64,000 nucleotides of DNA from Brachybacterium subflavum (GTDB taxonomy: Bacteria; Actinomycetota; Actinomycetes; Actinomycetales; Dermabacteraceae): positions 124,001-188,000 of the forward strand of contig NZ_VIGP01000003.1 in assembly GCF_009299795.1 (NCBI RefSeq), written 5' to 3'. Shown one piece after another: positions 52,032 to 59,971 of this stretch. A program made the translations under genes and the position numbers. Under the pieces are notes generated by a model. The model was not told the DNA's origin. It worked only from the letters and a program-made list of their open reading frames with translations, and did no database searches. Numbering within the stretch: the first letter of the stretch is position 1; each line of letters opens with the position of its first letter.

Positions 52032-53219
52032 TCAGCGGGCGGGCTCGTCCTGGCGGCAGTCCTGCACGAGGCGCAGGGCGCGCGGGGCGAAGCGGAGCCG
52101 GCAGCCGACGACCGGCCGGCCGCTGCCGGTGGCCTGTGCGGCGGCGTCGGGGGACACCTGCGCGACCAGGCCGTTGTCGGCCTCGACGCGGACGCGCCCA
52201 GCGCTCGCCTGCACCCCGATGACCTGGCCGACCACACCCGACGGGCCCCGGCGGTCGTCGCCGACGCCCGCCGCGGCCCCGACGTCGAGCGGCAGCAGAT
52301 CGACGTCCTCCGGGGCGGCGATGCCCAGGGCGCTCTCGCCCCGACGCGGAGGGGCGTCGGGATCGGGCGCGCCGGCCAGCAGCGCGCCGCCCACACGGAG
52401 GGCCGCGCCCGCCGCACCGCCCTCCCCGGCCGCGCACGTGCCCTCGATGACGCCGAAGCCTGCGAGGCGGGCGCCGAAGCGGCTGCGCGGGGACGTCGCG
52501 ATCTGCTCGGGGGCGGTGCGCTCGCGGATCGTGCCGGACTCGAGCACCACGCAGCGGTCGGCCAGGTCCCAGGCGTCGCTGAGCTGGTGGGTGACCAGCA
52601 GCGCCGTGGTGCCGGTGCGGGCGAGCTCGCGCGTGAGGAGCCCGCGCACGCGCGGGGTGGACTCCGCGTCGAGGGCCGCGAAAGGCTCGTCGAGCAGGAT
52701 CACCGAGGGGCCGGCGGCGAAAGCCCGGGCGAGGGCCACGCGCTGCTGCTGACCCCCCGAGAGTCGGTGCGGGCGCTGGGCGGCGCGGTCGGCGAGCCCC
52801 ACCCGGTCGAGCCAGTCCAGGGCGAGCGCGCGGGCCGGGCGCCGGCCCGTGCCGCGCGCCCGCGGACCGAAGGCAACGTTCGCGACCAGGTCCAGGTGGG
52901 GGAACAGCAGCGGACGCTGCTCGAGCAGGGTGATGCCGCGCAGATGCGTGGGGACGCTGCGGCGACCGGGGGCGTCGAGCACGCGCTCCCGCACCTGCTC
53001 GCCACTGCTCTCGGTGACGGCGACGCGTCCGTCGGCGAGCGGGACGGCGCCGGCGAGGGCGCCGAGGATCGTGGACTTCCCGGCCCCGTTCGGACCGAGG
53101 AGAGCCAGGCGGCCGCCCGGGGGCACCTCGAGGCGGGCGCGCACGTCGAAGCTCTCGCGGCGGACCACGAGATCGGCGGCGAGGCCCGCGCCCGTCGGAC
53201 GCTCCGATCCCGCGCTCAC
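52032..53219 (-). CDS. modC: Molybdate ABC transporter ATP-binding protein with C-terminal TOBE/Mop domain
   Basis: The 395-residue ATPase has Walker A LGPNGAGKST at 41-50, LSGGQQQR near residue 152 and VILLDEPFAALDAE. After residue ~240 it continues into a long, loosely conserved regulatory part (VVGQVIGVQASAGRVRVEA) that resembles a TOBE domain, as in other ModC, though with a low-complexity linker. GTG at 53219 overlaps the modB stop (GTGA). Confidence 0.93.
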   Translation of the reverse strand: MSAGSERPTGAGLAADLVVRRESFDVRARLEVPPGGRLALLGPNGAGKSTILGALAGAVPLADGRVAVTESSGEQVRERVLDAPGRRSVPTHLRGITLLEQRPLLFPHLDLVANVAFGPRARGTGRRPARALALDWLDRVGLADRAAQRPHRLSGGQQQRVALARAFAAGPSVILLDEPFAALDAESTPRVRGLLTRELARTGTTALLVTHQLSDAWDLADRCVVLESGTIRERTAPEQIATSPRSRFGARLAGFGVIEGTCAAGEGGAAGAALRVGGALLAGAPDPDAPPRRGESALGIAAPEDVDLLPLDVGAAAGVGDDRRGPSGVVGQVIGVQASAGRVRVEADNGLVAQVSPDAAAQATGSGRPVVGCRLRFAPRALRLVQDCRQDEPAR

Positions 53220-54004
53220 CGCACGGCCTCCTCGCGCCAGGAGCGCAGGCCGGCGACGATGACCACGGCGCTCACCAGAAGCAGCAGCGACAGTGCGAGG
53301 GCGGAGTCCTGGCTCACGCCGACCCCGTTGTACGCCGTGTAGATCGCGAGGGGCATCGTGCGGGTGACGCCCTCGGAGTTGCCCGCGAACAGGGCGGTCG
53401 CCCCGAACTCGCCCATGGCACGCGCGAAGGCGAGCACCGTCCCCGCGACCAGGCCGGGCGTCACCAGCGGCAGGGTGACGCGGGTGAGCACGCGCCAGCG
53501 GCTCGCGCCGAGCGAGGCGGCGACGCGCTCATGGCCCTGCCCGGAGGTGCGCAGCACGCCCTCGAGGGTGATGACGAGGAACGGCATGGCGACGAAGGTC
53601 TGGGCGACGACCACGCCCGCCGTCATGTACGGCAGGGAGAAGCCGGTGGCCTCGAAGATCGGCCTCCCGATCACGCCCGAACGGCCGAGAAGGGACAGCA
53701 GGGCGAGGCCACCCACCATCGGCGGCAGGACGAGCGGGACCATCACGGCGGCGCGCAGCACCGCGGCCGTGCGCGAGGACGCGCGGGCGATGAGGAACGC
53801 GAGCGGGAAGCCCAGGACCAGGCACGCGATCGTCGAGCAGAGGGCGGTGAGCAGCGAGAGCCAGAGCGCCGTCATCGTCGAGGGGGCGACCAGGTCCTCG
53901 CCGAGAGTGGACCAGTGCACCCGGGTGAGCATCCCGGCGAGCGGCAGCACCAGCACGGCGAGGCCCACCAGGGCGATGGTCCGCAGCCAGACGGGAGGTC
54001 TCAC
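53216..54004 (-). CDS. modB: Molybdate ABC transporter permease
   Basis: The 262-residue protein has five or six membrane helices and the EAA-loop signature SLGASRWRVLTRVTLPLVTPGLVAGT; GEFGATALFAGN follows as in ModB. The start is GTG at 54004, overlapping the modA stop by 4 bases. With modA and modC it forms the high-affinity molybdate importer. An alternative substrate is tungstate or thiosulfate-type anions, but the genomic context favours molybdate. Confidence 0.94.
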   Translation of the reverse strand: MRPPVWLRTIALVGLAVLVLPLAGMLTRVHWSTLGEDLVAPSTMTALWLSLLTALCSTIACLVLGFPLAFLIARASSRTAAVLRAAVMVPLVLPPMVGGLALLSLLGRSGVIGRPIFEATGFSLPYMTAGVVVAQTFVAMPFLVITLEGVLRTSGQGHERVAASLGASRWRVLTRVTLPLVTPGLVAGTVLAFARAMGEFGATALFAGNSEGVTRTMPLAIYTAYNGVGVSQDSALALSLLLLVSAVVIVAGLRSWREEAVR

Positions 54005-54804
54005 GGCGCGCCGAAGCCCGCCTCGTCGAGCACCTTCTGGCCGTCGTCGGAGAGCAGGTAGTCCTCGAAGGCCTGGGCGCCCTCGGGATCCTTGGCCTTG
54101 GTGCTCACCGCCACCGGGTACTTGTTCACGGCCTCGTCGGACTCGGGGAAGTCGACGCCCTCGAGCGTGTCGGCCGCGGCGGTGACATCGGTGGTGTAGA
54201 CCAGGCCCGCGTCCGCCTCGCCCTCGGAGACGCGGTTGACGACGCTGGTCACGTTGGTCTCCTCGCTCACCGGCTTCAGCGTCACGCCGGTGGCCTCCTC
54301 GACCTTGTCGGTGGCCTGGCCGCAGGGGACCTCGGAGGCGCAGGTGACGACGGAGACGCCGGACGTCGTGAGGTCCTTGAAGGTCTTGATGCCCTTGGGG
54401 TTCCCGGGTGCCACGGCGATCTCCAGCGTGTTGGTCGCGAAGATCTTCGAGTCGTCGGTGATGCCGGCCTCGGTGACGGGCTCGAGGCTCTTCTCGGAGG
54501 CGAAGGCGAGCACGTCGACGTCCGCCCCGTCGATCGCCTGCGTGGCGAGAGCCTGCGAGCCGTCGTACACGATCGGCTTCACCTCGTACTCGGGGTGCGC
54601 CTTCGTGAAGTCCTCGGCGACGGTGTCCAAGGGCCCCTGGAGCGAGGCGGCCGCGAAGATCGTGATCGTCTTCGTGGAGCCGTCGCCGGAGTCCGAGGCC
54701 GCAGAGTTGCTCGAGCCCGAGCCCGAGCACCCGGCGAGAGCGAAGGCGGTGACGGCGAGGAGCGCACCGGCGGCGCGCAGGCGGGCGGTGGTCGACAGGG
54801 ACAT
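54001..54804 (-). CDS. modA: Molybdate-binding lipoprotein
   Basis: The 267-residue protein has a signal with lipobox LAGC (Cys26) and the ModA core ITIFAAASLQGPLDTVAEDF, YDGSQALATQAIDGADVDVLAFA and the anion-binding VYTTDV region. GAAGGATC precedes the ATG at 54804. It is the first structural gene of the transporter, 83 bp after the Mop-domain regulator. Confidence 0.95.
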   Translation of the reverse strand: MSLSTTARLRAAGALLAVTAFALAGCSGSGSSNSAASDSGDGSTKTITIFAAASLQGPLDTVAEDFTKAHPEYEVKPIVYDGSQALATQAIDGADVDVLAFASEKSLEPVTEAGITDDSKIFATNTLEIAVAPGNPKGIKTFKDLTTSGVSVVTCASEVPCGQATDKVEEATGVTLKPVSEETNVTSVVNRVSEGEADAGLVYTTDVTAAADTLEGVDFPESDEAVNKYPVAVSTKAKDPEGAQAFEDYLLSDDGQKVLDEAGFGAP

Positions 54805-54887
54805 GGGGTGATCCTTCGTATCGGAGGGGAGCGACGGTCTGGGGAGCGCACGACGAGGAGCGGGAGCGGGCGAGCGCGGTCTCCGGT

Positions 54888-55280
54888 TCAGGGCGTCTCG
54901 ATGATGACCGTGGTCGCCTTGACGACGGCAGTGGCCAGGGAACCGACCTCGAGCTCGAGCTCGCGGACGGCCTCCGTGGACATCAGCGAGACCACCCGGT
55001 GGGGACCGCACTGCATCTGCACCTGGGACATCACCTGATCGCTGACGATGCCCGTCACCAGGCCCACGAAGCGGTTGCGGGCGCTGGACCCTCGCCGCAC
55101 CGGGTCGTCGGGTCCGCCGGCGGCGGCCTCGAGGCGTGCGGCGAGCTCCCGGCCCTCCAGCACGGTCCTCCCCGAGGCATCCGACGAGGAGGTGAGGGCC
55201 CCGTTGTCGATCCAGCGGCGCACGGTGTCATCGCTGACGCCGAGCAGCGCGGCGGCCTCGCTCACGCGGAAGGTGGTCAT
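54888..55280 (-). CDS. HTH-TOBE molybdate-responsive regulator-like protein
   Basis: The 130-residue protein has an excisionase/MerR-type HTH at residues ~3-50 (FRVSEAAALLGVSDDTVRRW) and a C-terminal Mop/TOBE domain of ~65 residues (NRFVGLVTGIVSDQVMSQVQ…ATTVIIETP) that binds molybdate. This mini-regulator replaces full-length ModE in many actinobacteria and clostridia. It begins the modABC-fdhD transcription unit and probably controls it. A GAGG element precedes the ATG. CCGCAATTGCGG, 22 bp upstream, is a candidate operator. Confidence 0.85.
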   Translation of the reverse strand: MTTFRVSEAAALLGVSDDTVRRWIDNGALTSSSDASGRTVLEGRELAARLEAAAGGPDDPVRRGSSARNRFVGLVTGIVSDQVMSQVQMQCGPHRVVSLMSTEAVRELELEVGSLATAVVKATTVIIETP

Positions 55281-55301
55281 GACCTCAAGTAGACCACGAA
55301 C

Positions 55302-55313
55302 CCGCAATTGCGG
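55302..55313. promoter_or_regulatory. 12-bp palindrome CCGCAATTGCGG, candidate operator of the mod operon
   Basis: A perfect palindrome sits 22 bp before the start of the Mop-domain regulator gene, in the 264-bp gap between it and the divergent moeA. Position and symmetry suit an operator for the adjacent regulator or for a dimer of it. Confidence 0.45.
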
Positions 55314-55544
55314 AGGAATCATGGCATTGTGTCCGTGGGTGCGGATGCAGCGGAGCCGAGGGGGTGCCGCGGGCGTCGCCGCCGGATGGTGGGGTCGGGC
55401 GGTGAGGACGGGCCGGGACCGACCGGGTCCGCGCTCCTCGCCGCCGCCGTCGAGGAGCACCGGGCGAGCAGGCCGCACGACTAGCATGGTGAGCATGCTG
55501 ACCTCGCTGACGACGCTCCGCATGCGACGCGCAGGGGAGAGGTC

Positions 55545-56789
55545 ATGATCCCCTGGCAGGACCATCGCGCCCGCCTCATGGAGTCGGTCCGCGCACTCGA
55601 TCCGGTGGAGCTGCCGCTCGCCCGGGCCGGCGGTGCCGTCCTCGCGGAGGACGTCCGCACGATGCATCCGGTGCCGCTGTTCGACAACTCCGCCATGGAC
55701 GGATTCGCCGTCCGACGCTCCGACGCGGGTCCCGGCGCACAGCTGCGCGTGGTGGGAGACGTCCCGGCCGGCGCCGCCGACGACCCGCCCTTCGGCCCGG
55801 GCGAGACGCTGAGGATCATGACCGGTGCGCCGGTGCCGTCGGCCGCCGACGCGATCGTCCCGATCGAGAAGGTCCGGATCTCCCCGGCGGAGAAGGGAGC
55901 GCCGGAGAGCGGGCCGACGGGGGCCGACGAGCTCCCCGCCTGGATCGAGATCCTCGAGGAGCCGAAGCCCGGCGCGCACATCCGACGGCTCGGCGAGGAC
56001 ACTCCCGGCGGAGAGATCGCCGTCCCGGCCGGCGTCGAGCTCACCCCCTGGCGCCTGGCCGCCGCGGCATCGGCCGGTCACGGCCGTGTGCGCGTGGTCG
56101 GGCGACCGCGGGTCGCGGTCGTCTCCACCGGGTCCGAGCTCGTCCCCGCGGGGCAGGAGCTGCGCCGCGGTCAGATCCCCGAGTCCAACTCCGTGCTGCT
56201 CGCCGCGGCGCTCGACGCCGACGCGTTCGAGGTCGTGGACGTCTCCTGGTTCCGCGACGAGGCCGGCGAGGACCTCGCCCGCCACGTCCGCGCACTCGTG
56301 GCCGAGGGCCTCGCCGACGCCGTGGTGGTCAGCGGCGGCGCGAGCGTCGGCGCCTTCGACGTCGCCAAGCACGCGCTCGCACCGCTCGGTGTGCGTTTCG
56401 AGAAGGTCGCGATCCAGCCCGGCAAGCCCCAGGGCTTCGGCCTCGTGGACGACCGCCTCCCCGTGTTCTGCCTGCCCGGCAACCCGGTCGCGGTCGCCGT
56501 CTGCTACGAGCTGTTCGTCCGGCCTGCGCTGCGCACGATCGCGGGACACAGCGCCCTCTTCCGCCCCACCGTCCAGCGTCGGGCGCGCGTGGCATGGAAC
56601 TGCCCCCCGGGCCGCGCCCAGGCGCTGCCGGCGGTCATGGACGAGCGGACCGTCGCGCCCGCGAGCGCGGGCGGCAGCGGCTCCCACCTCGTGGTCTCCC
56701 TCGCCCAGGCGCACGACCTCGCGATCGTCCCCGCGGACGCGGACCGGGTCCAGGAGGGCGACGAGATCGAGGTGATGGTGCTGTCATGA
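55545..56789 (+). CDS. moeA: Molybdopterin molybdenumtransferase MoeA
   Basis: MoeA inserts molybdenum into adenylylated molybdopterin. The 414-residue protein has LFDNSAMDGFAVR near residue 47, RIMTGAPVPSAADAIVPIEK, VVSTGSELV and the MPT-binding GLPGNP-type FCLPGNPVAVAV; GGASVG follows. An acidic insertion around residues 115-125 is longer than usual. GGAGAGG precedes the ATG. moaC overlaps its stop by 4 bp. Confidence 0.95.
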   Translation: MIPWQDHRARLMESVRALDPVELPLARAGGAVLAEDVRTMHPVPLFDNSAMDGFAVRRSDAGPGAQLRVVGDVPAGAADDPPFGPGETLRIMTGAPVPSAADAIVPIEKVRISPAEKGAPESGPTGADELPAWIEILEEPKPGAHIRRLGEDTPGGEIAVPAGVELTPWRLAAAASAGHGRVRVVGRPRVAVVSTGSELVPAGQELRRGQIPESNSVLLAAALDADAFEVVDVSWFRDEAGEDLARHVRALVAEGLADAVVVSGGASVGAFDVAKHALAPLGVRFEKVAIQPGKPQGFGLVDDRLPVFCLPGNPVAVAVCYELFVRPALRTIAGHSALFRPTVQRRARVAWNCPPGRAQALPAVMDERTVAPASAGGSGSHLVVSLAQAHDLAIVPADADRVQEGDEIEVMVLS

Positions 56790-57268
56790 GCGAGAGCTCC
56801 CAGCCCTTCACCCACCTCGATGCCGACGGCCGGGCACGCATGGTCGACGTCACCGAGAAGACGCCCACGGTGCGCAGCGCGACGGCCCGCGGCAGGGTGC
56901 TGTGCACCCCGGAGATCGTCGCCGCGCTGCGCGATCGCACGGTCCCCAAGGGCGATGTGCTCGCCGTGGCGCGCATCGCCGGCATCCAGGGCGCCAAGCG
57001 CACGCCCGAGCTGCTGCCCCTCGCACACGTGATCGGGGTGCACGGCGCCGTGCTCGACGCCGAGATCGAGGACGACGGCGTGGAGCTGCGCGCGACCGTG
57101 CGCACCGCCGACCGCACGGGCGTGGAGATGGAGGCCCTCACGGCTGTCTCCGTCGCCGCCCTCGCAGTGGTGGACATGGTCAAGGGCATGGACAAGTCCG
57201 TGGCGATCGAGCGCATCGAGCTGATCGAGAAGACCGGCGGCAAGAGCGGCGCCTGGCATCGTCCCTGA
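56786..57268 (+). CDS. moaC: Cyclic pyranopterin monophosphate synthase
   Basis: MoaC rearranges 3',8-cyclo-GTP (the MoaA product) to cyclic pyranopterin. The 160-residue protein begins FTHLDADGRARMVDVTEK, contains LLPLAHVIGVHG (the usual histidine-rich LIPLCHP region, here with Ala and Val in place of Cys and Pro) and ends DMVKGMDKSVAIERIELIEKTGGKSG. The start overlaps moeA (ATGA). Because LCHP is altered to LAHV, its active-site histidine should be checked, but KGMDK is intact. Confidence 0.93.
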   Translation: MSESSQPFTHLDADGRARMVDVTEKTPTVRSATARGRVLCTPEIVAALRDRTVPKGDVLAVARIAGIQGAKRTPELLPLAHVIGVHGAVLDAEIEDDGVELRATVRTADRTGVEMEALTAVSVAALAVVDMVKGMDKSVAIERIELIEKTGGKSGAWHRP

Positions 57269-57296
57269 TCCCAGCGGAAGACCGTCGGGCCCCGCC

Positions 57297-57377
57297 ACCG
57301 ACCCACCGCACCCACCGCGCCGACCGCACCGACCGCACTGACCGCACCCACCGCACCGACCGCACCGAGGAGAACAC
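57297..57377. repeat. Degenerate tandem repeat of an ACCGCACCG-like 9-mer
   Basis: The gap between moaC and the DUF6457 gene consists largely of eight or so copies of ACCGCACCG/ACCGCACTG/CCCACCGCA, on the plus strand, followed by GAGGAGAAC as ribosome site. No hairpin is formed. Confidence 0.75.
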
Positions 57378-57647
57378 ATGCCGCGCAGCGTCCCGCCCGA
57401 GCTCGAGCCCTGGATCGAGCAGCTCGCCCCCGCCCTCGGCCTCGCCGCGGAGGACGTCCCCACGCACCTGCTCCTGGGCCTCACCGGTCAGGTCGCCCAC
57501 GGGGTCACCCGTCCGGCCGCGCCCGTGACCACCTACCTCATGGGCCTCGCGGTCGCCGCCGGCAGCAGCCCGCAGGAGGCGACACGCGTGGTCAAGGCGC
57601 AGCTCGCCGACTGGGAGGCCGAGCATCCGCAGGAGGACGAGGCCTGA
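57378..57647 (+). CDS. DUF6457 protein linked to molybdenum cofactor genes
   Basis: The 89-residue protein has the DUF6457 pattern LEPWIEQLAPALGL…LLLGLTGQVAHGV and RPAAPVTTYLMGLAVAAG. Such short proteins are commonly encoded with or fused to MobA/MoaC in actinobacteria; their role is unknown. GAGGAGAAC precedes the ATG. It is 109 bp after moaC and 68 bp before the convergent moaA. Confidence 0.85.
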   Translation: MPRSVPPELEPWIEQLAPALGLAAEDVPTHLLLGLTGQVAHGVTRPAAPVTTYLMGLAVAAGSSPQEATRVVKAQLADWEAEHPQEDEA

Positions 57648-57715
57648 GCGATCCGCCGGATCGTCCATCCTGATCCCGCCCGGGAGCGATCCGCACCGGG
57701 AACCGTCCGGCCCGG

Positions 57716-58834
57716 TCAGCCGCCGATGGCGGACATCGGGCGGTCGGGCTGCAGGAAGCCGGGATCGTCGATCCCGTGACCGGGGCGCTTGGCGCCGATG
57801 CTCGCGCGGATCATCCGGGCCACGTCCTCGTCGGACCCGCCCGAGCGCAGCAGGGAGAGCAGATCCGACTCCTCCCGTGCGAACAGGCAGTTGCGCAGCT
57901 GCCCGTCGGCCGTCAGCCGCACTCGGTCGCACGCCCCGCAGAACGGCGCGGTGACCGAGGCGATGACGCCCACGGTCGCGTCGGTGCCGCGCACGCGGAA
58001 CACCTCGGCGGGGCTCGAGCCGCGATCGCCGACGGGCTCGAGGTCGAACTCGGCGGAGAGCTTCTCGAGGATCTCGGCGCCGTCGACCATCGTGTGGCGC
58101 GACCAGACGTGGCCCGCGTCCAGCGGCATCTGCTCGATGAAGCGCAGCTGGGCCTGGTGGTCGATCGCGAAGCGCAGCAGGTCGCAGAACTCGTCGTCGT
58201 TCACGCCTCGCATGGCGACCGCGTTGATCTTCAGCGGCCGCAGACCCGACTCGCGGGCGGCGGCGATGCCGGCCTGCACGGCGGAGAAGCGCTCGCGACG
58301 GGTCAGCTCCTTGAAACGCTCGGGGTCCACGGTGTCCAAGCTGATGTTCAGACGCGAGAGTCCGGCGGTCTCCAGATCGCCCATGACGCGGTCCAGGCGG
58401 ATCGCGTTGGTGGTCATGGAGATGTCGAGCGGTCCCTCGGGCCCCTCGATCGCGTGCAGGCGCCGCACCACGTCGACGATGTCCGGACGCAGCAGCGGCT
58501 CGCCCCCGGTCAGCCGCACCACGACGATGCCGAGGCGGGCGAGGACGTGCGCGACGCGCTCAATCTCGTCCGTGGTCAGCACGTTCTCCTTCGCGAGCCA
58601 CGGCAGGCCCTCGGCGGGCATGCAGTAGGTGCAGCGCAGATTGCACTTGTCCGTGAGCGAGATGCGCAGGTCGCGGTGGACGCGTCCGAAGCTGTCGACG
58701 AGCGGTCCGTCCCAGACGTCCCCGGGGGACGCCTCCGGGGTCGACGCAGGAGCCTCGGCGGAGCGCACGCGGACGGTCGGCGTCGGCAGGGCGACGGCGG
58801 TGGGCGTCGGCGCGGGGTGGTACGCGGTGCTCAT
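57716..58834 (-). CDS. moaA: GTP 3',8-cyclase MoaA (radical SAM)
   Basis: MoaA starts molybdopterin synthesis from GTP. The 372-residue radical-SAM protein has the cluster cysteines Cys64, Cys68 and Cys71 (CNLRCTYC) and a second cluster in VTAPFCGACDRVRLTADGQL…NCLF; it ends in Gly-Gly. An N-terminal extension of ~50 residues is Thr/Pro-rich and precedes FGRVHRDLRISLTDKC. The ATG at 58834 overlaps the moaE stop by 4 bp. Confidence 0.97.
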   Translation of the reverse strand: MSTAYHPAPTPTAVALPTPTVRVRSAEAPASTPEASPGDVWDGPLVDSFGRVHRDLRISLTDKCNLRCTYCMPAEGLPWLAKENVLTTDEIERVAHVLARLGIVVVRLTGGEPLLRPDIVDVVRRLHAIEGPEGPLDISMTTNAIRLDRVMGDLETAGLSRLNISLDTVDPERFKELTRRERFSAVQAGIAAARESGLRPLKINAVAMRGVNDDEFCDLLRFAIDHQAQLRFIEQMPLDAGHVWSRHTMVDGAEILEKLSAEFDLEPVGDRGSSPAEVFRVRGTDATVGVIASVTAPFCGACDRVRLTADGQLRNCLFAREESDLLSLLRSGGSDEDVARMIRASIGAKRPGHGIDDPGFLQPDRPMSAIGG

Positions 58835-59274
58835 GCGCTCATCCCGGTCTCGGCGAGGCGGCCCAGCCCCACCCATTCGGCGGTGCCGTCGGCCTCGACC
58901 TGGCGCTTCCACACCGGCAGCTCGGCCTTCACGCGCTCGACGACCTCACGGGCCACGTCGAAGGCGTCGGCGCGGTGCACGCTCGAGACGGCGGCGACGA
59001 TCGCGATCCCGCCCACCTGGAGGGACCCGGTGCGGTGGGAGACGGCGATGCGCACGTCCTCGTCGTCGCAGCGGGCCGCGATCTCGGCGAGCAGGCGCTC
59101 GGCCTCCGGGTGCGCGGAGTAGTCCAGGCGCACCACTGTCCCGGCGGCTTCCGGGTCGTTGTCGCGGACGGTGCCGATGAAGGCGGCGGTCGCTCCGACC
59201 TCCGGGTGCGCCACGGCATCCAGGTGCGCGGCGACGTCGAGGGGCGCGGAGGTCACGGCGGTCATCACGATCAT
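58831..59274 (-). CDS. moaE: Molybdopterin synthase large subunit
   Basis: MoaE binds cyclic pyranopterin and, with the MoaD thiocarboxylate, makes molybdopterin. The 147-residue protein has GATAAFIGTVRDNDP, VRLDYSAHPEAERLL, and the catalytic-type lysines in ERVKAELPVWKRQVEADG near the end. It is coupled to the mog gene by an ATGA overlap and to moaA by another. Its moaD partner is at 10 kb. Confidence 0.95.
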   Translation of the reverse strand: MIVMTAVTSAPLDVAAHLDAVAHPEVGATAAFIGTVRDNDPEAAGTVVRLDYSAHPEAERLLAEIAARCDDEDVRIAVSHRTGSLQVGGIAIVAAVSSVHRADAFDVAREVVERVKAELPVWKRQVEADGTAEWVGLGRLAETGMSA

Positions 59275-59756
59275 GCGTGGTCACTCCCGCGCACCTGGTC
59301 GGCCACGTGGGAGGCGACCGAGAGGATCACGGGCATGCCGTCCTCCACGGCGCCGGGGGACCCGGCGAGGTTCACCACGAGCGTGCGTCCGCGCAGTCCG
59401 GCGAGTCCGCGCGAGAGCATCGAGGCCGGCAGACGGTCGGCGACGATCGCGCGCAGGCGCTCGGCGATGCCGGGGATCGGGCGGTCCAGGAGCGGTCCGG
59501 TCGCCTCGGGGGTGACGTCGCGCGGGCCGAGCCCGGTGCCGCCCGTGGTCACCACGAGCGCCGCGCCGCCATCGACCGCCGTGAGGATAGCCCCGGCGAT
59601 CGCATCCCGGTCATCGGGGACGACGACGCCCGTGACCTCCCATCCGGCCGCTTCGAGCAGGCGGACGCCGAGAGGGCCGGAGACGTCCTCCCTGGTGCCC
59701 TCCGCCGAGCGGTCGGACACGGTGATCATCGTGGCTGACCTGTCCGGATTCTCCAT
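59271..59756 (-). CDS. Molybdopterin adenylyltransferase-like protein (MoaB/Mog family)
   Basis: The 161-residue protein adenylates molybdopterin before metal insertion by MoeA. It shows ITVSDRSAEGTREDVSGPLG, VVVPDDRDAIAGAI, TTGGTGLGPRDVTPEAT and the glycine-rich NLAGSPGAVEDGM. I chose the ATG at 59756 rather than the GTG at 59777 because TACAGT ends 6 nt before it; a leaderless message gives the shorter form. It is the first gene of the mog-moaE-moaA unit. Confidence 0.93.
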   Translation of the reverse strand: MENPDRSATMITVSDRSAEGTREDVSGPLGVRLLEAAGWEVTGVVVPDDRDAIAGAILTAVDGGAALVVTTGGTGLGPRDVTPEATGPLLDRPIPGIAERLRAIVADRLPASMLSRGLAGLRGRTLVVNLAGSPGAVEDGMPVILSVASHVADQVRGSDHA

Positions 59757-59762
59757 GCGTCC

Positions 59763-59768
59763 ACTGTA
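59763..59768 (-). promoter_or_regulatory. -10 hexamer TACAGT (complement) of the mog-moaE-moaA operon
   Basis: TACAGT on the minus strand ends 6 nt before the ATG at 59756; GGACGC lies between. It is one of the best TANNNT matches here. Confidence 0.65.
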
Positions 59769-59880
59769 GTCGCGCACCGTGCGCCGGGGCAGGACGAGAG
59801 GGGTTGAGGTGCGGTGCGGCGCCGAGTGGAGCGGTGTCGGGGCCGGTCGCCCCGGGGCGGGTCAGGCGGGTCAGCCCGAG

Positions 59881-59925
59881 GCGGATCAGCGCGCGGCGGA
59901 TCAGCCGACGGTGGATCAGCCGACG
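59881..59925. repeat. Three 15-bp tandem repeats upstream of clpP
   Basis: Units at 59881, 59896 and 59911 are GCGGATCAGCGCGCG, GCGGATCAGCCGACG and GTGGATCAGCCGACG; related GGGTCAG elements occur just upstream (59859-59875). They end 46 bp before the first clpP start and may be regulator sites. Confidence 0.8.
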
Positions 59926-59971
59926 ACGGAGAAGCGCCCGTCGGCCCCTTCGAGACGCGAGGCTCGAGGGC

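Noticed and set aside
59804..59971. N-terminal extension of clpP through the 15-bp repeats
   Set aside because: The extra 56 residues are Arg-Ser-Ile repeats with no ClpP similarity, and the ATG at 59972 gives a normal ClpP start.
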